The notes under the pieces are model-generated. The model did no database searches and was not told the DNA's origin. It was given only the letters and a program-made list of their open reading frames with translations. This document shows, one piece after another, positions 1-8,430 of a stretch of DNA of 64,000 bases. The position numbers and the translations under genes are program-made. The stretch is from CAZUHB01 sp964620445 (GTDB lineage: Bacteria > Planctomycetota > B15-G4 > CAYZWU01). Numbering within the stretch: the stretch's first letter is position 1; each line of letters opens with the position of its first letter. The stretch is taken from NCBI GenBank assembly GCA_964620445.1, contig CAZUHB010000011.1:67401-131400 (forward strand). Direction: 5' to 3'.

Positions 1-450
1 TCCCGACGACAATTACGGCACAGATGCTAAAATGGACCTTCCAGTCTGTCAAGCAATTTTGGATTTTTCTTGAACCCGGTGGCAGGAGGAACTAAAATCC
101 CGCGTTTTACGTTAACTCTGTTTCATTTTTACCGTTAGATCGTTCATATCCAGGCCGTGATCCACTCTTTCGAGCGAATCGAAAAGGTCGAGATCCCTGT
201 CAAGATCTGCGCAGAACAGAGTGGGCATTTGTTTTTTTAAAAGCTAATATCAATCGTTGCCTTAGGTTATGGCGCAACTATAATGAGCAATTCCGAGAGG
301 GCCGAATCTTCGAGCGAGCACAACCTCGTCGGTCGGACTTCTCGAGAATGACCCGTTTTGAGTGATCCGTTCATATCCCGGAAATCAGTCGCTTTGAAAT
401 GCAATGAGAGCTCACTTCCGGTTCGCTGAAAGGAGCTGAGGAGGAACACG
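1..450. other. Non-coding 5' end of window
   Basis: No convincing coding frame is visible in these 450 bases. Base composition is more AT-rich than in the genes that follow. The stretch holds the candidate promoter at 257-284 and, just before 451, a purine-rich ribosome binding site. Whatever lies upstream of the window edge cannot be judged. Confidence 0.6.
257..284 (+). promoter_or_regulatory. Candidate sigma70-type promoter
   Basis: TTGCCT at 257-262 and a perfect TATAAT at 279-284 are separated by 16 nt. It would give a leader of about 160 nt before the gene at 451. The match is seen directly; activity is inferred. Confidence 0.5.
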
Positions 451-1683
451 ATGCAAAGATCCCAATCCGGTGCTGCACAGGTCAGCTTTTTGTGGATCGT
501 CTTTCTGATCGTTCTTGTCCTGTTCTTTGCAGGCTTTACCTACATCGCCTGGAAAGACAAGGGTGAGATGGAGCAGTCCAGACAAGACGCTATCGACGAG
601 GCGGACAAGTTTCGTCAAGAAGCAATTGCCGCGGACTCGAAACTCCAGGAGCTGAGTGTGCTGGTCGGTTTCCGCGATGAGAGCGTGGTCGGATCTGCGT
701 CCGACAAGGAAGCGATCAACGAGAAAGTCGACATGCTGAAGGGCAAGTTTCCCGAGCACGTCTCTGCCGATACGCAGAATCTCGAGGTTCTCATCAACGG
801 CGTCGTCGCTTACGGCGACAAGATAAAAAGAGATTTCGACGAGAAGGCGGCGACCCTCGAGGGGGAGATTGCCACGCGGCGCGAGGCTCAGGACAACCTC
901 ACCACGATCGAGCAGAACAAGAACACCCGCATCCAGGAACTGGAGGCGCAGCTCAGCGACGAACAGCAGCGCTCGGCCACGCAGAAGGAAGAAGACAACC
1001 AGCGCATCGCCAATCTCCAGAGCCAGCTCGACGAACTGAACAGCCGGGTTCGCGAGGTCGAGTCGAGCGCCGAGCTCGACAAGCAGGTCGCGGACAAGGA
1101 GATCAGTACGCTCAACGCCAGGATCCTCGCCCTCTCCAAGAAGCTCGAGGTTCTGGAGGAGCCTGATATACCTGACGGACAGATCATCGCCACCAGCGCG
1201 GAGGCAGGACTGGCCTACATCGACATCGGCGGCCGTGACGGTCTGCGCCGGGGCACCAAGTTCGATGTCTACCGCTACGCCAAGGGCGGCAATCTCGTTC
1301 TGAAGGGTTCGATCGAGGTGCGCGACGTGACAACGGAAAGCGCCATGTGCGGCGTCACGAAGGAGCTCTTCGAGCTTGATCCGATCGTCAAGGGCGACGT
1401 GGTGGTCAATCCCCTCTTTTCGAGGAACATGTCGCGGACCTTCGTGCTTCTCGGAAGGTTCCCGTCGACGATCAACCGTGCCTTCATCGGCGACCGGCTC
1501 TCGGCCCTCGGGAACGCGGTGGATGAGAAGGTTTCGAGCAAAACCGACTTCCTCGTTCTCGGCGAAAAGGAGCAGGGAGAGTTCGCGCCCGAGTTGACCG
1601 AGACCGACGAGTACAAGCTCGCCGACAAGCTCGGTGTGCAGATCGTCAGGTTGAACGAGATCTGGGACTTCATCAAGTACTAA
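451..1683 (+). CDS. Membrane-anchored coiled-coil protein with C-terminal BRCT-like domain
   Basis: This 410-residue protein has a short N-terminus and one strongly hydrophobic segment at about residues 12-34. A long Glu/Gln/Lys/Arg-rich heptad region of about 200 residues follows, as expected for a coiled coil. The C-terminal part has two pieces: a small beta-rich segment (about 245-310, with G-L-A-Y-I-D-I-G-G and G-T-K-F-D-V-Y-R) and a tail of about 85 residues. The tail resembles a BRCT domain of the DNA-ligase type: T-F-V-L-L-G-R-F-P, then V-S-S-K-T-D-F-L-V-L-G, then K-L-G-V-Q-I-V ending in a W-D-F-I helix. The start follows a GAGGAGG ribosome site. A strong terminator follows, so it is probably monocistronic. 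The function is unknown; a BRCT fold on a membrane-tethered rod is unusual and rests on motif reading only. Confidence 0.8.
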   Translation: MQRSQSGAAQVSFLWIVFLIVLVLFFAGFTYIAWKDKGEMEQSRQDAIDEADKFRQEAIAADSKLQELSVLVGFRDESVVGSASDKEAINEKVDMLKGKFPEHVSADTQNLEVLINGVVAYGDKIKRDFDEKAATLEGEIATRREAQDNLTTIEQNKNTRIQELEAQLSDEQQRSATQKEEDNQRIANLQSQLDELNSRVREVESSAELDKQVADKEISTLNARILALSKKLEVLEEPDIPDGQIIATSAEAGLAYIDIGGRDGLRRGTKFDVYRYAKGGNLVLKGSIEVRDVTTESAMCGVTKELFELDPIVKGDVVVNPLFSRNMSRTFVLLGRFPSTINRAFIGDRLSALGNAVDEKVSSKTDFLVLGEKEQGEFAPELTETDEYKLADKLGVQIVRLNEIWDFIKY

Positions 1684-1732
1684 GCTTTTCAGCTCTGATC
1701 TCGATCTACAGGGTCGACCGATCAAAGACAAC

Positions 1733-1763
1733 AAGGGCTCTCATCAACGATGGGAGCCCTTTT
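1733..1763 (+). terminator. Rho-independent terminator
   Basis: A 12-bp stem (1733-1744 with 1750-1761, one T-G wobble) closes a CAACG loop and runs into a T tract. It separates the coiled-coil gene from tatC. It also covers an in-frame ATG at 1750, which argues against using that ATG as the tatC start. Confidence 0.8.
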
Positions 1764-1827
1764 CGATAACCGATGGGAGAGAAGAAAAGACTCTGTCCCG
1801 CAACCCTCTCCTCTGTATGCTGGTGCC

Positions 1828-2736
1828 ATGACCGACGAACACACAGACAATAAAGACGCCACGAAAGCGAAACCGAAAGGCGCGGCGCCGTCCGGGGAGA
1901 CTTCGAAGAAGAATTCGCCACCGAAGGATCCATCCAAAATGACCTTTGCCGAGCACTTCGAGGAGCTCCGTACCCGACTATTCCGCTGTGTGCTTTCCGT
2001 GGTCGTGCTCTTCGTTATCTGCTACATTTTCAAGGATTACATCGTGGAGTTCATTCTCCGGCCATACGAGGCATATCGTGACAAAATGGTTGCCGCTGGC
2101 GGGAGGGACCCGGGCGCTCTTGTGTTCATTGGCCCGACGGAAGGATTCATCTTCTATCTCAAGACAAGCTTCATGGCGGCTCTCTTCTTCAGTGCTCCGG
2201 TCATTCTCTATCAGATGTGGCTTTTCATCGGCGCAGGACTCTACTCAAAGGAAAAAAAGAGCATCATGCGCGTGGTGCCCTTTTCCGTGGGCCTCTTTCT
2301 CGGCGGCCTTGCTTTTGGTTACGCCGTGCTCTTTCCGGTCGGCCTGAGTTTTCTCGTCAGCTTTCCAGATCCTGAGATCCTAGTGGCCAGCATAACGGTG
2401 AGCAAGTACTGCGACCTCTTTTTCATACTTATCCTGATAATGGGATTCATGTTTCAGGCGCCGCTCATCATGGTTGTAACCACGAGCGTGGGGCTTACCA
2501 CGCCCGAGCTGTTCAGCAGCAAAAGACGCTATTTTCTCCTCGGTGCCTTCATCTGCGCCGCCATGTTCACGCCGCCCGATGCGGTCACGCAGTGCCTCCT
2601 TGCCGGCCCACTCCTGATCTTGTTCGAGGTCGGCATCATCCTCTCCCGGCGGGTTGTCAAGAAACAGAGGGAGAGGGATGCGGCCCGGGACAGCTCTTCC
2701 GATTCCGACCTTCCGGCAACGGACAAGGCTGGTTGA
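1828..2736 (+). CDS. tatC: Twin-arginine translocase subunit TatC
   Basis: TatC is the multi-spanning receptor of the Tat system, which exports folded proteins carrying twin-arginine signals across the inner membrane. The 302-residue product has a Lys/Ser/Pro-rich cytosolic N-terminus, then the family signature F-A-E-H-F-E-E-L-R-T-R-L (residues 40-51). The conserved periplasmic G-P-T-E-G-F..K segment and about six hydrophobic helices follow. The start at 1828 is preferred over the in-frame ATG at 1750 because the latter lies inside the upstream terminator. The C-terminal tail is charged. The gene is followed after 3 nt by cinA. No tatA or tatB is in the window. Confidence 0.95.
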   Translation: MTDEHTDNKDATKAKPKGAAPSGETSKKNSPPKDPSKMTFAEHFEELRTRLFRCVLSVVVLFVICYIFKDYIVEFILRPYEAYRDKMVAAGGRDPGALVFIGPTEGFIFYLKTSFMAALFFSAPVILYQMWLFIGAGLYSKEKKSIMRVVPFSVGLFLGGLAFGYAVLFPVGLSFLVSFPDPEILVASITVSKYCDLFFILILIMGFMFQAPLIMVVTTSVGLTTPELFSSKRRYFLLGAFICAAMFTPPDAVTQCLLAGPLLILFEVGIILSRRVVKKQRERDAARDSSSDSDLPATDKAG

Positions 2737-2739
2737 GCC

Positions 2740-4008
2740 ATGGCCCCTCCCGCCAGAGTGCCGATCGCCGAGATCATTCCCGTGGGGACTGAACTGCTTC
2801 GGGGCGACTCGGTCGATACGAATTCCGCCAGGATCCAGAAATACCTTTCCGGGATCGGGATCAGAACCGTTCGCGTTACCGTGGTCGGCGATGATGTGAG
2901 CTCGATCGCCGAGGCGATCCGTGCGGCGGCGACCCGAGCCGACGTGGTGGTGGTCACCGGAGGCCTCGGACCGACCGGGGATGATGTGACCCGCGAAGGA
3001 GCCGCCGCTGCCGCGGGAGTTGAACTCGAGCAGCGCTCCGATGCGCTCGCGTCGATCGAGGCCTTCTTCGAGAGGATCAAACGTCCCATGCCGCCGGGCA
3101 ACCGATGCCAGGCGACGGCGCCGGTCGGGAGCAAGGTCATTGCCAACCTGGTGGGCACGGCGCCCGGCTTCGAGTTGACGGTCGAGGAGAGCCTGCTTTT
3201 CTTCCTTCCCGGTGTGCCGCTCGAGATGCGCGCCATGATGGAGGAGAGCGTGCTCCCGGCGGTGCGTCGAGCCTTTCGGGCAGCGACGCCCCCGGCGCGC
3301 AGAACGCTGCGGATGATAGGGGTGCCCGAATCCTCTGCCAACGACCGTATCAAGGACCTGATGGCGGGCAACGATCCGCTGCTCGGCATGACGGCCCACG
3401 ATATGGTCATCACCATAACGATCACATCCTTTTCGGCGGACGGACGGAAGAAAGTGGACGGCGCCGCGGAAAGGGTGCGCGCCGAGTTCGGTGACCGCAT
3501 ATTTGCCGAGGGCGACGACGCCACCTTACCCGGAACGGTCGTCGCGATGCTCAAGGATCGCTCGCTCGGACTGGCCACGGCAGAGTCCTGCACGGGCGGG
3601 CTCATCGGATATCACCTGACGTCCGTCCCCGGGGCGTCGGATGTGTATCGCGAAGGATATGTGACCTACACGGGCGAGGCCAAGGTCCGACTGCTCGGGG
3701 TTGCGCCCGAACTGATCGAGGAACATGGCGAGGTGAGCGCCGAGGTCGCGTGCGCCATGGCCGCTGGCGCGGCAGGGAGATCGGGCTGTTCGGCGGCGAT
3801 CGCGGTCACTGGGATCGCAGGGCCGGGCGGCGGGACGTCCGAAAAGCCGGTCGGACTGGTTCACATCGCCGCCGTCCTGGAGGGGCGGACCGAACATCGC
3901 GAACGCCGCTTCGGCGGCGACCGGGATGCGGTCAGGCGGCGCACGGCCATGTGCGCGCTCGATCTGCTTCGAAGGACGCTTCTTTTGACTTCGCCGACCG
4001 AATGTTAG
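2740..4008 (+). CDS. cinA: CinA family protein (nicotinamide-nucleotide amidase)
   Basis: The 422-residue protein has the two-domain CinA layout. The N-terminal molybdopterin-binding-like domain (COG1058) shows G-T-E-L-L-R-G-D-S-V-D-T-N near residue 18 and the T-G-G-L-G-P-T-G-D-D loop. The C-terminal amidase domain has A-E-S-C-T-G-G-L-I-G and G-I-A-G-P-G-G-G-T-S-E-K-P-V-G-L-V. In characterised members the C-domain deamidates NMN in pyridine-nucleotide recycling, and the N-domain can act on ADP-ribose. The gene begins 3 nt after tatC, so the two are probably co-transcribed. Length is close to the family norm and the key motifs are intact. Confidence 0.95.
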   Translation: MAPPARVPIAEIIPVGTELLRGDSVDTNSARIQKYLSGIGIRTVRVTVVGDDVSSIAEAIRAAATRADVVVVTGGLGPTGDDVTREGAAAAAGVELEQRSDALASIEAFFERIKRPMPPGNRCQATAPVGSKVIANLVGTAPGFELTVEESLLFFLPGVPLEMRAMMEESVLPAVRRAFRAATPPARRTLRMIGVPESSANDRIKDLMAGNDPLLGMTAHDMVITITITSFSADGRKKVDGAAERVRAEFGDRIFAEGDDATLPGTVVAMLKDRSLGLATAESCTGGLIGYHLTSVPGASDVYREGYVTYTGEAKVRLLGVAPELIEEHGEVSAEVACAMAAGAAGRSGCSAAIAVTGIAGPGGGTSEKPVGLVHIAAVLEGRTEHRERRFGGDRDAVRRRTAMCALDLLRRTLLLTSPTEC

Positions 4009-4012
4009 GGGA

Positions 4013-4041
4013 TTGACCTTGCGAAGGGGGCGTGCTATCTT
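4013..4041 (+). promoter_or_regulatory. Promoter of tRNA-Gln
   Basis: TTGACC at 4013-4018 and TATCTT at 4036-4041 are separated by 17 nt, ending about 22 nt before the tRNA. The promoter of the tRNA-Glu gene at the other end of the window has the same TTGACC box and the same spacer, which strengthens both calls. Confidence 0.65.
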
Positions 4042-4062
4042 CCTTCCTCCGGTTCTCACTTC

Positions 4063-4137
4063 TACCCGGTGGTGTAATCGGCAACACATCAGATTTTGGT
4101 TCTGATTTTCCAGGTTCGAGTCCTGGCCGGGTAGCCA
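4063..4137 (+). tRNA. tRNA-Gln (anticodon TTG)
   Basis: A full cloverleaf can be drawn. Acceptor TACCCGG pairs with CCGGGTA (4127-4133), the discriminator is G, and CCA is encoded at 4135-4137. The anticodon stem TCAGA/TCTGA closes a TTTTGGT loop that puts TTG at the anticodon. The T-arm CCAGG-TTCGAGT-CCTGG is perfect. The G discriminator fits glutamine. Confidence 0.96.
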
Positions 4138-4191
4138 TCCGTAAAAAACGAGCGAGGTTCGAGTCTCGAACCTCGCTCTTTTTTTACGGCC
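4138..4191. terminator. Bidirectional terminator after tRNA-Gln
   Basis: A 13-bp perfect GC-rich stem (4150-4162 with 4166-4178, loop GTC) is flanked by A6 on the left and T7 on the right. The flanks also pair (CCGTAAAAAA with TTTTTTACGG). The structure would stop transcription from both sides. Its apical part copies the T-arm motif GGTTCGAGTC of the adjacent tRNA. Confidence 0.85.
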
Positions 4192-4331
4192 AGTTCTCCG
4201 GCCCACTGTCTTTTTGAATCCGGGGTGGGGACGTGGACCTTGCGCCGCACGGGGCTCTTCATTTACACTTCCACTGGATGTCGGAACGGGCAGATCGCCG
4301 TTGCGGCTGTCCTTTCCGGATTGCCGGACTG

Positions 4332-5396
4332 ATGGAGATTATTCTCGAGCGACGGGAGCGAAACTCGGTGGTTCTCTTTTTTTCAGCGATAGCCGCGATG
4401 ATCGCGATGATTCTGTGCACGGTGATCTTTTTCAAGCGCAAGGACAGGATCGCGTCCGGAGCCGCCAGAATCGTCGTCGGAAACCTTTTCGTCATCGCCG
4501 TCGTTCTTCTGGGCTGTTTCGTCCTTTTCGAATCTTACTACCGCTTCGTTTATGACACGACCGACTCCTTCGGATTCACCCTGGTCGCGAAGAGGTGGAT
4601 GGAGCGGCACTTCGACGAGAAGAACAATTTCGGGTTTCGCGACAACATCGATTATCGATACGTTCCCGAGGAGGGAAAACGGAGAATCACCTTCGTGGGG
4701 GATTCATTCGCGGCCGGCCATGGGGTGGCCGATGTGGATGACCGTTTCGCCAATGTGATCCGGAAAGCGAAGCCGGGATGGGAGGTGCACTGCGTCGCCG
4801 TGCCCGGTGCGAGCACCATCGGCGAAGTGACCATCCTGAAAAGCCTGCTGTCCGACAGCTACGCCATCGACACGGTCGTCCTCGTTTTTTGCCTCAACGA
4901 TTCGGTCGAGAACACGGATGAGTGGAAGACCCGATGCGCGCTCATGAAGAAGGAGTACGACAGGGACGGTTACCTTCTGAACAATTCCTATTTCATCAAC
5001 ACGCTCTATTTCCGGCTGAAAAGGATCAATGATCCACTCGTGAAGGACTATTTCGGCGACCTGGAGAAGTACTACAGGGGACATCACTGGGAGGTCGAAC
5101 GGAACGCGCTAAAGCATCTCCAGGCGGTTGTGAGACGGAGCAAGGGCAGGCTGATGGTCGTTCTGTTCCCCTTTCTTCATGCCGTAGGCGAGTCCTATCC
5201 CTTCGGCAGGATCCACGAACGGCTGGTTTCGTTTTTTTCAGCCAACAAGATTCCCTGTCTCGATCTGCTGAAAACCTACAGCGCCTACGAGAGCGGTGAA
5301 CTGGTCGTCAACAAGTACGATTCCCACCCCAACCAGTTCGCCCACGAGATCGCAGCGCGGGAGATCGCAGCATTCATCGAACGGAACCACCGGTAG
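4332..5396 (+). CDS. Membrane-anchored SGNH/GDSL-type hydrolase
   Basis: The 354-residue protein has two hydrophobic helices (about residues 13-33 and 45-67) followed by an extracytoplasmic SGNH-hydrolase domain. Block I is F-V-G-D-S-F-A-A-G, with the catalytic Ser at 125. An N-D pair lies in C-L-N-D-S-V. The C-terminal block V is Y-D-S-H-P-N, with Asp 330 and His 332. Members of this family remove or transfer acyl or acetyl groups on envelope polysaccharides, but the substrate here is unknown. Several in-frame starts exist; the ATG at 4332 is chosen because it puts a membrane helix near the N-terminus. It converges on the downstream leftward gene with only 19 nt between stops. Confidence 0.75.
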   Translation: MEIILERRERNSVVLFFSAIAAMIAMILCTVIFFKRKDRIASGAARIVVGNLFVIAVVLLGCFVLFESYYRFVYDTTDSFGFTLVAKRWMERHFDEKNNFGFRDNIDYRYVPEEGKRRITFVGDSFAAGHGVADVDDRFANVIRKAKPGWEVHCVAVPGASTIGEVTILKSLLSDSYAIDTVVLVFCLNDSVENTDEWKTRCALMKKEYDRDGYLLNNSYFINTLYFRLKRINDPLVKDYFGDLEKYYRGHHWEVERNALKHLQAVVRRSKGRLMVVLFPFLHAVGESYPFGRIHERLVSFFSANKIPCLDLLKTYSAYESGELVVNKYDSHPNQFAHEIAAREIAAFIERNHR

Positions 5397-5415
5397 GACG
5401 CGCAAGGCGCCCGGT

Positions 5416-6963
5416 TCAATATCCGAGCTGGTCGAGTTGTTCCCTGATATGGGCCGGAATCTCGACGGCGCCCGAGCCGTCGTACTGCAGGTTGAGCTGC
5501 TTCAGGTCGGCGAGCGCTTTCGACAGTTCCTTTTTGATTCCCATCATGCGGTCGAGGAGATCCGGTCTCTGAGGGGCGATGTTTTCCGTTTCGCCCGGAT
5601 CGGCGCGGAGATCGAAGAGTTCGTAGTGCTCGCCGAGAAGGGCGCCGTCAAAATCGACGGCGTTTTTTGGCGACCACTGCCGTTCCTCGATGTGTATCAG
5701 TTTCATGCCGCCATAGATGAGCGAGGAGTGTTTCTTGAATCGGTCCCTTATTTCGTTCTCGCGCGGCTTGGGCACGTCGGTCAGCTCGAGGATTGCCGGC
5801 GGCGCGTTCGGCTCGGTCCCGTTGATCGCGTCCCGCAGGGATCGGCCGAAGATGTAATCGGGTATCTCGACGTCCACGTAGTCGGTGACCGTTGGGAAAA
5901 TATCGTAGATCGTTGCGCAAGAGTCGATCTCGAGATCGCCGCCGATCACGGCCGGGCAGACCACGATGAGCGGTATCCGGACCTGGTGCTGGTAGAGATT
6001 GCTTCTGTGGGCGATCTCCCCGTGCTCGAAGAACTCCTCGCCATGGTCGGAGGTGATGATGACCAGCGTGTTGTCCAGGATGTCGGGATCGAGCTCTGCG
6101 AGGCCCTCGAAGAGGTTGCCGATGTTCTGGTCGACCCAGGCGATTTCGCCGTCGTAAAGGGCCAGAAGACGATCAAGGTCCCTTCTGGCCATGTCGGGCG
6201 CGTAACGGGGATCGTAGGTCACGCCCTCGCCCTTGACCCAGCCGTCATAGGGCTGCCCGAATCGCTTGTCGAACGGAGCTGGCGGAAGATAGTCGTTATG
6301 GACATCGAAATAGTGGAGAAAAAGAAAGAAGGGCTGCCCGTCATTGCGGGAGGGGAGTCTGTCCGTCACGAATTTGAGCCCCTTCCGCGTGACCGTCTCG
6401 CTCGTGATCGCTTTCTGGGAGAGCATCTCGTTCGCCGTGGCCACGCTCCGACGCTTCTTGGTATCGAGGCTATTCAGATCGACGTCGTACATGGTCCGGT
6501 GTCTCATGCACGATTCGTAGACGCCGAATCCCTTCTCGAAGCCGAAAATCGGATGGAGATAGGGGCCCGAGTAGAAACCTCCCGTGGCGTATCCGGCCTT
6601 CTGAAGGACCTCGGCCAGCATGGGCAGACCGATCGACGGGGGAACCCGATCCTGCACCACATTGTGGAAATCGTTCGGTACACCGGTCATGAGCGAATAG
6701 TGGGCCGGCAACGTCCATGACGTGGTGCTCACCGCGTTGTCGAAGAGCGCGCCGCGGGAGGAGAATTCGTCGAGGTAAGGTGTGGTGGTCCGGCCGAGAG
6801 GGCGGTGGCCGTAGACTCCCATGCGATCCGGTCTGAGCGTGTCGATCGAAATCAGGATGACGTTGAGAGGGGGTTTCGGCTCGAAGATCAGGTACGCGCC
6901 CCCCGCGACGAAGACGAGGACCAAGAGAAAGGTGATGAATTTGACAGATGATCTAGGGCGCAT
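5416..6963 (-). CDS. Sulfatase-like alkaline-phosphatase-superfamily hydrolase or transferase (Thr nucleophile)
   Basis: The 515-residue product has an N-terminal signal anchor (residues 8-27) and then a sulfatase/phosphodiesterase fold. The first metal site is I-S-I-D-T-L-R-P-D near residue 41 and the second is I-T-S-D-H-G-E-E-F-F. At the nucleophile position, where true sulfatases have C/S-x-P-S-R, the sequence reads S-W-T-L-P-A-H-Y-S-L-M-T-G. That puts Thr 84 in place of the formylglycine cysteine. This suggests a phosphodiester-transfer or phosphonate/phosphoglycerol-type enzyme rather than a sulfatase. The ATG at 6963 has a GGGAG ribosome site 5 nt upstream and is preferred over a TTG four codons earlier. 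Substrate unknown. Confidence 0.85.
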   Translation of the reverse strand: MRPRSSVKFITFLLVLVFVAGGAYLIFEPKPPLNVILISIDTLRPDRMGVYGHRPLGRTTTPYLDEFSSRGALFDNAVSTTSWTLPAHYSLMTGVPNDFHNVVQDRVPPSIGLPMLAEVLQKAGYATGGFYSGPYLHPIFGFEKGFGVYESCMRHRTMYDVDLNSLDTKKRRSVATANEMLSQKAITSETVTRKGLKFVTDRLPSRNDGQPFFLFLHYFDVHNDYLPPAPFDKRFGQPYDGWVKGEGVTYDPRYAPDMARRDLDRLLALYDGEIAWVDQNIGNLFEGLAELDPDILDNTLVIITSDHGEEFFEHGEIAHRSNLYQHQVRIPLIVVCPAVIGGDLEIDSCATIYDIFPTVTDYVDVEIPDYIFGRSLRDAINGTEPNAPPAILELTDVPKPRENEIRDRFKKHSSLIYGGMKLIHIEERQWSPKNAVDFDGALLGEHYELFDLRADPGETENIAPQRPDLLDRMMGIKKELSKALADLKQLNLQYDGSGAVEIPAHIREQLDQLGY

Positions 6964-7080
6964 CGAATCTCCCAATCATTCGTTGAAGCTATTCGAGAAT
7001 TATACAACGGCGCCGCGGGAATCAATCATCCCGTTCGTGAAGAGGCCGATGAAAAAATGCCTCGATATGGCGGCGGCATG

Positions 7081-8013
7081 TTATCGACCGGTGCCGGACA
7101 GATCGGTGATCACACCCTCCAATCCGCTCACCACGCGCGCAAGCCGTGCGTGGTCGACCTTGTCCGGCGTATCAGTGGGAAGATGATAGTGGGGATAACG
7201 TAAAAAAGCGGTGTCCGTCACCATCAGGGCCTCGTATCCGGTTTCCCAGAACGACCAGTGATCGGACCAGCTGATCCCCTGGAGAAATCCCGGGACCGCA
7301 CCGCCCTCGCTCGGGAAGCAGGCGTTGCGTCTGAACGACGCCACGGCTCTCCGGACCAGCCCGCCGGATCCGACGTTGCCCACGAAGGCGACGTAGTTCC
7401 CGGTGGAGGGGTAGAACAGTCCGAGCGGCAGCGGATAACTCTGACTCCCTTTCCGGTCGGAATAGTATCCCAGCGTTTCGAGGGCGATCATGGCGACCAC
7501 CTTTTCCTGTCGTTTCCGGCATCGGCGCGCGTACACGAGAGATCCCATCGAGCCGGTCCGGAAGAAGGGAGGCTCCTCGTTGGCAAAGAACACGAAGCGC
7601 ACGGTGCGGTCCGGCCCGCGGCCCGCGAAGGCATCGGCCAGGCAGAGGGCGGCGGCCACACCCGTGCCATTGTCGTTCGCCCCGGGCGAACCGGCAACGG
7701 TATCGTAGTGGGCGCCCACGACCACGATCTCGTCGGGCCGGCGGCATCCGCGGATCTCGACCTCCACGTTCTCGCACTCCCGGCCCATGCATTCGAAGGT
7801 CTGGCTCCGCGGCTTCAATCCGCCGCGAGAGAGTGTCTCCTCGATGTAACGAGCCGTGCGCTCGAGAGCCGCGAAGCATCGCGTCACGTTCCGTTCGCCG
7901 ATTTCGTGCGCCACGAAACCGACTCTTTCGAGAAGTGTCCGGGTGAGTTCCTCCTCGCCGGCCGTCAGTGGCCGAAGGGGGCCGGACCAGCTCTTGCCGG
8001 GCATGGGTATCAT
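7081..8013 (-). CDS. M28 family zinc peptidase
   Basis: The 310-residue protein matches the M28 (aminopeptidase Y/S-like) family. Metal and catalytic residues are recognisable in order: H in G-A-H-Y-D-T, D in G-A-N-D-N-G-T-G, E-E in A-N-E-E-P, a further acidic residue in I-A-L-E-T-L-G, and the last His in H-Y-H-L-P-T-D-T. No signal peptide is evident with the ATG at 8013, and no strong ribosome site marks that start, so the true start could differ by a few codons. It probably hydrolyses peptides or amides; glutaminyl cyclases share the fold. Its stop lies about 118 nt from the start of the leftward sulfatase-like gene. Confidence 0.85.
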   Translation of the reverse strand: MIPMPGKSWSGPLRPLTAGEEELTRTLLERVGFVAHEIGERNVTRCFAALERTARYIEETLSRGGLKPRSQTFECMGRECENVEVEIRGCRRPDEIVVVGAHYDTVAGSPGANDNGTGVAAALCLADAFAGRGPDRTVRFVFFANEEPPFFRTGSMGSLVYARRCRKRQEKVVAMIALETLGYYSDRKGSQSYPLPLGLFYPSTGNYVAFVGNVGSGGLVRRAVASFRRNACFPSEGGAVPGFLQGISWSDHWSFWETGYEALMVTDTAFLRYPHYHLPTDTPDKVDHARLARVVSGLEGVITDLSGTGR

Positions 8014-8430
8014 CGGATTCGGCTCACACGATCGTCGGGTAGAATGAAACTCGAGGCGTTCCCCGAATATAAGAGGCCGCCGTCGGAAAAAGGAATCTTT
8101 TATTCCACATTCCAGGCGAGCGGCACCGTGAGGTAGAGCGGCCCATGGCAGGTTTTCGGCGGCGGGTACTCGATCCCGTCTCCGAGAGCGGTTCGCACCC
8201 GCGCGCCCTGTTCCCGGCGATGGGGTAATCCAAGGGAATTGATCGACTCATCACGGCCTGCTAGGTATAGACCGAGACCGACAGGGCAGTGACCGGCCAC
8301 GCCGGCGCGCTCCAACAGATCGACGTCCGGTCTCGTATCGAAAAGGTGCCGTCCTTTCGAATTGAAGAGACAGCTTGTCTCAATTATCATGAGCGGCCTG
8401 TCAGTTTTGCTGGAGATGTTTCCTGGAAGG
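8014..8430. other. Intergenic stretch between M28 peptidase and FGE-like gene
   Basis: This stretch between divergent genes must contain both promoters. No box pair is convincing enough to call. Part of it (8100-8390) has a leftward open frame with gene-like codon use, listed separately at low confidence. Confidence 0.4.
8100..8390 (-). CDS. Possible small hypothetical protein (96 aa)
   Basis: An open frame of 96 codons runs leftward from an ATG at 8390 to a stop at 8100. The last 70 residues have ordinary composition (C-terminus G-P-L-Y-L-T-V-P-L-A-W-N-V-E) and high third-position GC like the real genes around it. No good ribosome site precedes the ATG and I recognise no family. It could be a small gene, the remnant of a larger one, or chance. 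Confidence 0.25.
   Translation of the reverse strand: MIIETSCLFNSKGRHLFDTRPDVDLLERAGVAGHCPVGLGLYLAGRDESINSLGLPHRREQGARVRTALGDGIEYPPPKTCHGPLYLTVPLAWNVE

Noticed and set aside
412..1734. Long leftward open frame opposite the coiled-coil gene
   Set aside because: Its composition (Leu/Val/Arg/Asp-rich, no family motifs) is that of an antisense shadow in GC-rich DNA, while the plus-strand frame has a membrane helix, a coiled coil and a BRCT-like tail.
5416..6963. Type I sulfatase
   Set aside because: The C/S-x-P-S-R motif needed for formylglycine is replaced by T-L-P-A-H.
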